Positions 15,614-18,732 of a stretch of DNA of 18,732 bases are shown here, piece by piece. The translations under genes were made by a program, and so were the position numbers. The stretch lies in NCBI GenBank assembly GCA_031178305.1, contig JAPSJG010000022.1, forward strand, positions 1-18,732. Reading direction: 5' to 3'. How positions within the stretch are numbered: position 1 is the first letter of the stretch; the number at the start of each line of letters is the position of its first letter. This DNA is from Sinorhizobium sp. Its GTDB lineage: Bacteria; Pseudomonadota; Alphaproteobacteria; Rhizobiales; Rhizobiaceae. Under the pieces are notes generated by a model that worked only from the letters and a program-made list of their open reading frames with translations, was not told the origin of the DNA and searched no databases.

Positions 15614-16051
15614 ATGAAAATCGCAATCGGAGCCGACAGTGCCGGCAAACCATTGCTCGACGTTATCGCCGCGCATCTTGCCGGACGAGATAATCTCCAG
15701 ATCAGAGATCTAAGCCAAGCCGGCAATTATGCCGATCTGTCCCAGAATCTGGCGAAGACGATTGCGGCCGGCGAAAACGACCGCGGCATACTGATCTGCG
15801 GCACTGGCATCGGCGTCTGCATTTCGGCAAACAAGGTACCCGGCATTCGGGCAGCCTTGACCCACGACACCTATTCCGCCGAACGCGCCGCGAAGTCGAA
15901 CAATGCCCAGATCATCACTATGGGTGCACGCGTCATAGGACCGGAACTGGCAAAATCAATCGTCGATACCTGGCTTGCCGCCGAATTCGACCCGAACGGG
16001 CCGTCGGCAGCCAATGTCCAAGCGATCGACCGGCTCGACGCCGCGAGATAG
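15614..16051 (+). CDS. rpiB: RpiB-type isomerase (probable D-erythrulose-4-phosphate isomerase, DerI-like)
   Basis: A 145-residue LacAB/RpiB family isomerase of usual length. The catalytic cysteine block CGTGIG is at 62-67 and the SANK motif at 71-74. Two positions differ from ribose-5-phosphate isomerases. The DHAG motif reads DSAG (Ser9), and the histidine used for furanose ring opening in (K/R)xHN is Ser95 in AAKSNNAQ. A four-carbon 4-phosphate cannot form the ring, so losing this histidine fits a D-erythrulose 4-phosphate / D-erythrose 4-phosphate interconversion (DerI/EryI role). AAAGGA lies six bases before ATG. It is the last gene of the operon, 46 bases after the preceding gene, and is followed by a RIME-like repeat. 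Confidence 0.86.
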   Translation: MKIAIGADSAGKPLLDVIAAHLAGRDNLQIRDLSQAGNYADLSQNLAKTIAAGENDRGILICGTGIGVCISANKVPGIRAALTHDTYSAERAAKSNNAQIITMGARVIGPELAKSIVDTWLAAEFDPNGPSAANVQAIDRLDAAR

Positions 16052-16083
16052 GCCAAGCATCGTCCGGATCGACAGCTAGACTT

Positions 16084-16096
16084 CCCGGGTACCGGG
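16084..16096. terminator. Small hairpin after the RpiB-type gene
   Basis: CCCGG (16084-16088) pairs with CCGGG (16092-16096) around a GTA loop, 32 bases after the operon's last stop. No T-run follows. It probably adds to the larger folded element downstream rather than terminating alone. Confidence 0.3.
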
Positions 16097-16102
16097 CCTA
16101 CC

Positions 16103-16205
16103 CTGCATGTCTCCATAAATCGACCTCGATTTAAGGGCAAAGACATGCAGCGATTCAAAGCGCTACAGCGCCCTTTGCGCGTTTGATAAGACGCGCGGCG
16201 CTGTA
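16103..16205. repeat. RIME-like intergenic mosaic element with two nested palindromes
   Basis: First palindrome: CTGCATGTCT (16103-16112) is the perfect complement of AGACATGCAG (16141-16150). Inside it TAAATCGA (16116-16123) is the perfect complement of TCGATTTA (16126-16133). Second palindrome: TACAGCGCC (16164-16172) pairs with GGCGCTGTA (16197-16205), with GCGCGT (16177-16182) and ACGCGC (16191-16196) inside. The sequence and architecture match my recollection of the Rhizobium-specific intergenic mosaic elements (RIME) of Rhizobiaceae. It lies between two convergent genes and could terminate or stabilise both messages. Confidence 0.75.
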
Positions 16206-16221
16206 AGGCGGGATGGCGGCC

Positions 16222-16953
16222 TCAGTGCCGCGGGTCGAACCATGCGAACAGCAGGAAGCCGAAAAGGAAGCCGCCGATATGCGCTTCCCAGGCGATACTT
16301 TCCGCGCCGCCAATGGAGAAAACGCCGAACGCCACGAGAAAGTTGGTGAGGAACCATATTCCCGTGAAAATCAGCGCCGAACGATTTGCGAGCGTTTCGG
16401 TCAGCGACAGTCGGCGGTTGAGATGCGCGAACTGGCGGCTGATACGACCGCTCGGCGAAAAGACGAAGCGCACCGCCGCGCCCATGAACCCGGATACGAC
16501 CCCGGAAGCGCCGACCACGACCGCCATTTCTCCCCAATGGAACACGAGATGCAGGGCGACGGACGCTGCCGCCGACAGGCACCAGAAGACGGCGAGGCGT
16601 ACCGATCCGACACGCCGCACGACGGGTGCCCCGAATGCAACCATCCAGAAGATATTGAATATCAGATGCTCCCAACTGCCGTGCAGGAACGAATAAGTCA
16701 CCGGCGTCCAGAGCCAGACGAGCCCCTGCTCGGCGAGCGGGATCGTGTAGCGCGCCGGAATAAAGGCGAAGTTGAGGATAACTTCCTGATCGGCCGCAAC
16801 GGACAGGACATAGCTTCTCAGCGCATGGACTGCGACAAGGAACAAGAGGACCCCGGTCAGTGCTGCCGGGAGATTGAAAGCGGGCTCACGACCGCGCCGA
16901 GCCGCGGCCTCGGCATTCGCTTCCGCCGGCGCTGCCGACTGATCCTGCTCCAT
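16222..16953 (-). CDS. Rhomboid family intramembrane serine protease
   Basis: A 243-residue membrane protein with about six helices. The rhomboid catalytic set is complete. The HxxxN-type motif HGSWEHLIFN is at 91-100 (His96, Asn100). The nucleophile Ser150 lies in GASG (148-151), and the catalytic His225 in AHIGGFLFG. The first ~28 residues are a polar, Ala/Glu-rich cytoplasmic tail. Rhomboids cleave membrane proteins inside the bilayer; the substrate is unknown. I chose ATG at 16953 because AGGA lies eight bases upstream. ATG at 16971 has no ribosome-binding site, and a longer frame running to GTG 17190 would cross a strong terminator. It converges with the catabolic operon across the RIME element. 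Confidence 0.9.
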   Translation of the reverse strand: MEQDQSAAPAEANAEAAARRGREPAFNLPAALTGVLLFLVAVHALRSYVLSVAADQEVILNFAFIPARYTIPLAEQGLVWLWTPVTYSFLHGSWEHLIFNIFWMVAFGAPVVRRVGSVRLAVFWCLSAAASVALHLVFHWGEMAVVVGASGVVSGFMGAAVRFVFSPSGRISRQFAHLNRRLSLTETLANRSALIFTGIWFLTNFLVAFGVFSIGGAESIAWEAHIGGFLFGFLLFAWFDPRH

Positions 16954-17034
16954 CTTTCCGATTCCTGTCATATGCCGGCTGGACCAAGATTTGGCCGCTT
17001 CGGCGACCGATGCGCGCCGGCAAGCCATAAGCAA

Positions 17035-17068
17035 AGGAAAAAAGGCCGTCCAGCAAAAAACGGCCTTT
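17035..17068 (-). terminator. Strong intrinsic terminator on the minus strand
   Basis: Read on the minus strand, AAAGGCCGT (17068-17060) and ACGGCCTTT (17049-17041) form a perfect 9-bp stem around a 10-base loop. The T-rich tail continues the stem to give six consecutive T. On the plus strand only three T follow, so the signal is directional. It lies about 85 bases upstream of the rhomboid start, and no minus-strand gene feeds it. Confidence 0.75.
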
Positions 17069-17291
17069 GAGCCCCAATGTCCGGCGCTCCAGTCGATGTG
17101 CCGAAGACAAGCTTCGTGAAGTGATGGGAGAGCAATGCCAGCACCGCACGTCAGGCGCAATCGAAACCAAGTGTTAACCTTAATTTCCACCTGGCACGAA
17201 TCTCGCTCCGCTCATCGCAGGGTCGTACCCCGAGGCGGCAACTGTATCGTTCCGGAACAGCCTGCCTCTCACGGTCATGAGGACAAGGCAC

Positions 17292-17906
17292 ATGCGCAGC
17301 AAAACAGCGATGGAACTGTTCCAGTATTGGAATACGGTTCGGGGTGACCGCCCCCTTCCCCGCCGCGATGAAATCGCGCCAACGGAAATCCCCTCGCTGC
17401 TGCCGGATCTCTTTATGCTGCAAAGACAGGCGGACGGCACCAGCCGCTTCCGCCTTGCCGGCACCCGCGTCTGTGCATTGTTCGGGGCCGAGTTGCGCGA
17501 TCGGCAGTTTTCAGCCCTGTGGCAGGAATCGGAAAAGGCGGAACTCGCTTGCGTTCCCGAACAGATGATGACGCGGTGCACGCCCATGCTCATTTCCGCC
17601 GTCGGCCGGTCGGCAGCCGGCGATGCCCTCCAAGTGGAACTGCTGCTCACCCCCCTCGCCTCCGCTGACGGAAACATCGACCGCGTGCTCGGAACGCTTT
17701 CGCCACTCTTGCGCCCGCCCTGGCTGCACATGACTCCAGTCATCAGCCTCGCCGCGAGCGGCCTCAGCGTCCTCGATCCCACCATGAATAGTCCGCTGGA
17801 TGATCTGCGCGTGCCTCCTGGCACCACGGCCGTCGGCGTCATGAACGGACGCGCGCCCGGGCGAATGCTGCACCTGCGGGTCCTCGACGGGGGACGTCGG
17901 GACTGA
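17292..17906 (+). CDS. PAS-family protein (PAS_5-like), function unknown
   Basis: A 204-residue soluble protein that resembles the PAS_5 (PF07310) family common in Rhizobiales. Family-typical features are MELFQYWNTVRGDRPLPRRDEI near the start, the LLPDLFMLQ strand, and RFRLAGTRVCALFGAELRDR, followed by an FSALW-like segment. It has no attached output domain, so any signalling would need a partner; the PilZ protein downstream is one possibility but is not coupled by overlap. I chose ATG at 17292 because GAGGA (17279-17283) lies eight bases upstream. ATG at 17277 lacks such a site. The ~40-residue C-terminal tail is Pro/Gly/Arg-rich and probably disordered. Ligand and pathway are unknown. Confidence 0.78.
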   Translation: MRSKTAMELFQYWNTVRGDRPLPRRDEIAPTEIPSLLPDLFMLQRQADGTSRFRLAGTRVCALFGAELRDRQFSALWQESEKAELACVPEQMMTRCTPMLISAVGRSAAGDALQVELLLTPLASADGNIDRVLGTLSPLLRPPWLHMTPVISLAASGLSVLDPTMNSPLDDLRVPPGTTAVGVMNGRAPGRMLHLRVLDGGRRD

Positions 17907-17920
17907 GGCTTTGGATACGG

Positions 17921-17946
17921 GAGGAAAACCGCGGAAACGTTTCCTC
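17921..17946 (+). terminator. Inverted repeat after the PAS gene, containing a 12-base palindrome
   Basis: GAGGAAA (17921-17927) pairs with TTTCCTC (17940-17946), and GGAAACGTTTCC (17933-17944) is itself a perfect palindrome, so two folds compete. It begins 14 bases after the PAS stop. No T-run follows. It may end the PAS message or be a binding site upstream of the PilZ gene. Confidence 0.4.
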
Positions 17947-18025
17947 ATCCCGCGCTAAACGCCGCGACCAAGAACCGCTGCGCGAACTGATTTCGATAGC
18001 GAACCTTCTATTAACCGACCCAACC

Positions 18026-18031
18026 TATACT
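18026..18031 (+). promoter_or_regulatory. Possible -10 box for the PilZ gene
   Basis: TATACT (18026-18031) lies 35 bases before the PilZ start, in an AT-richer patch. The expected -35 region (about 18002-18008, AACCTTC) is a poor match, so this is a weak call. Confidence 0.25.
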
Positions 18032-18066
18032 GGCGTGAGCAAGCATATGTCGATTGCAGAGTAACA

Positions 18067-18678
18067 ATGTTCTCGTTTCAGCACACTCAAAACAGCCTCG
18101 CGAAAACACAGCAGGGAAGCGCATTCCAGCGGGTTTCGGTAAATCTTGCCGGACGGCTGATGCTTGCCAATCGCGACGAATATGAGTGCACTGCCGTCGA
18201 CATGTCGCCTGGCGATGTTCTCTTTGCTACGGCGGCGAGACCGCGCGCCGGCGAGCGCATCATCGCCTATATCGATCACCTCGGGCGGCTTGAGGGTACG
18301 GTCTCCCGGCTTGCCGAAGATGCGTTTGTCATCCAGATCCATGCCACGGAGCGCAAGCGCGAGAAGCTCGCAGCGCAGCTCACCTGGATCGCCAACAAAC
18401 ACGAACTCGGCCTGCCCGAAGACCGGCGCCACGACCGGCTCGCACCGCGCAAGACCTTGACCGAGCTCACCGTTGAATCCGGCGAGAAATACCGTTGCCG
18501 GATCATCGATCTTTCATTGTCCGGCGCGGCGATCGACATAGAGATTCGCCCTGCAATCGGCACGGCCGTCACGCTCGGCAACAGCATGCGGGGCCGCATC
18601 ATCCGCCACTTCCAGGAAGGCGTCGCGATGGAGTTCTCCGGCATCCAGTCGCGTGAGGCTCTTACCGAGTTCCTCTAA
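18067..18678 (+). CDS. Tandem PilZ-domain protein (probable c-di-GMP receptor)
   Basis: A 203-residue soluble protein with two PilZ-like halves. The C-terminal half (about 118-200) has both c-di-GMP motifs: R120xxxR124 in RRHDR, and D148xSxxG153 in DLSLSG. It also has the later beta-strand GRIIRHFQEGVAMEF. The N-terminal half (about 18-95) keeps the fold pattern, but its motifs are degenerate: Arg22 without the second Arg, and DMSPGD in place of DxSxxG. It therefore probably does not bind the nucleotide. The ribosome-binding site is weak (GCAGAG upstream of ATG 18067). PilZ proteins convey c-di-GMP levels to motility, polysaccharide or surface functions; the target here is unknown. No enzymatic or DNA-binding domain is attached. 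Confidence 0.88.
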   Translation: MFSFQHTQNSLAKTQQGSAFQRVSVNLAGRLMLANRDEYECTAVDMSPGDVLFATAARPRAGERIIAYIDHLGRLEGTVSRLAEDAFVIQIHATERKREKLAAQLTWIANKHELGLPEDRRHDRLAPRKTLTELTVESGEKYRCRIIDLSLSGAAIDIEIRPAIGTAVTLGNSMRGRIIRHFQEGVAMEFSGIQSREALTEFL

Positions 18679-18706
18679 GCGGTCGCTGGCAAGACCGCCT
18701 GCTTTT
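18679..18706 (+). terminator. Probable intrinsic terminator of the PilZ gene
   Basis: GCGGTC (18679-18684) pairs perfectly with GACCGC (18693-18698) around an 8-base loop, immediately after the PilZ stop codon. TTTT (18703-18706) follows four bases later. The stem is short and the T-run modest, but the placement is right. Confidence 0.55.
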
Positions 18707-18732
18707 CAAGGGGCGCAACCGCGCAGTTCAGT

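Noticed and set aside
16954..17190. N-terminal extension of the rhomboid frame to GTG 17190
   Set aside because: The extension has no ribosome-binding site and crosses a strong same-strand terminator. ATG 16953 has AGGA at good spacing and gives a normal rhomboid.
1..18732. CRISPR arrays, insertion sequences, prophage genes, tRNA or rRNA genes
   Set aside because: I looked for regular spaced repeats, transposase or integrase motifs and tRNA-like sequences and saw none. The only repeats are RIME-like elements and local hairpins.

Overview
The window looks like chromosomal DNA of a Sinorhizobium/Ensifer-type alphaproteobacterium. The evidence is high-GC coding sequence, rhizobial-style gene content, and an intergenic mosaic element with two nested palindromes (16103-16205) that resembles the RIME repeats of Rhizobiaceae. 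A decayed second copy lies at about 2237-2286. The genus is an inference from these features, not from a database search.

Layout. (1) 1-2444: a patatin-like lipase (+), a two-CBS-domain protein (-) and a long gap with no convincing gene. (2) 2445-6811: a four-gene ABC importer operon (Tat-exported binding protein, ATPase with a TTG start, two permeases). (3) 6862-7548: a GntR/FCD regulator on the minus strand, convergent with the ABC operon and divergent from the next operon. (4) 7749-16051: an eight-gene catabolic operon, all on the plus strand: PdxA-family dehydrogenase, tripartite tricarboxylate transporter (TctC, TctB, TctA), xylose-isomerase-like TIM-barrel enzyme, fused DhaK-DhaL kinase, TpiB-type isomerase and RpiB-type isomerase. 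(5) 16052-18732: the RIME element, a rhomboid protease (-), a strong minus-strand terminator upstream of it with no gene feeding it, a PAS-family protein (+) and a two-domain PilZ protein (+).

How the genes fit together. The last three enzymes of the large operon match the known erythrulose branch (kinase LerK/DerK, isomerases LerI and DerI) that makes D-erythrose 4-phosphate. Active-site changes in the TpiB and RpiB homologues support a tetrose substrate. The transporter family imports carboxylates, and PdxA-family enzymes oxidise a beta-hydroxy acid and decarboxylate it. I therefore infer a sugar-acid pathway: the acid is taken up by the TTT system, oxidised and decarboxylated to erythrulose, phosphorylated, and isomerised to erythrose 4-phosphate. 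No DUF1537 kinase, which normally phosphorylates the substrate ahead of PdxA2, is present in the window. The PdxA homologue also lacks one canonical metal-binding histidine. The entry reaction may therefore be unusual, and this is the most interesting part of the window. The ABC importer may serve the same regulon or an unrelated sugar.
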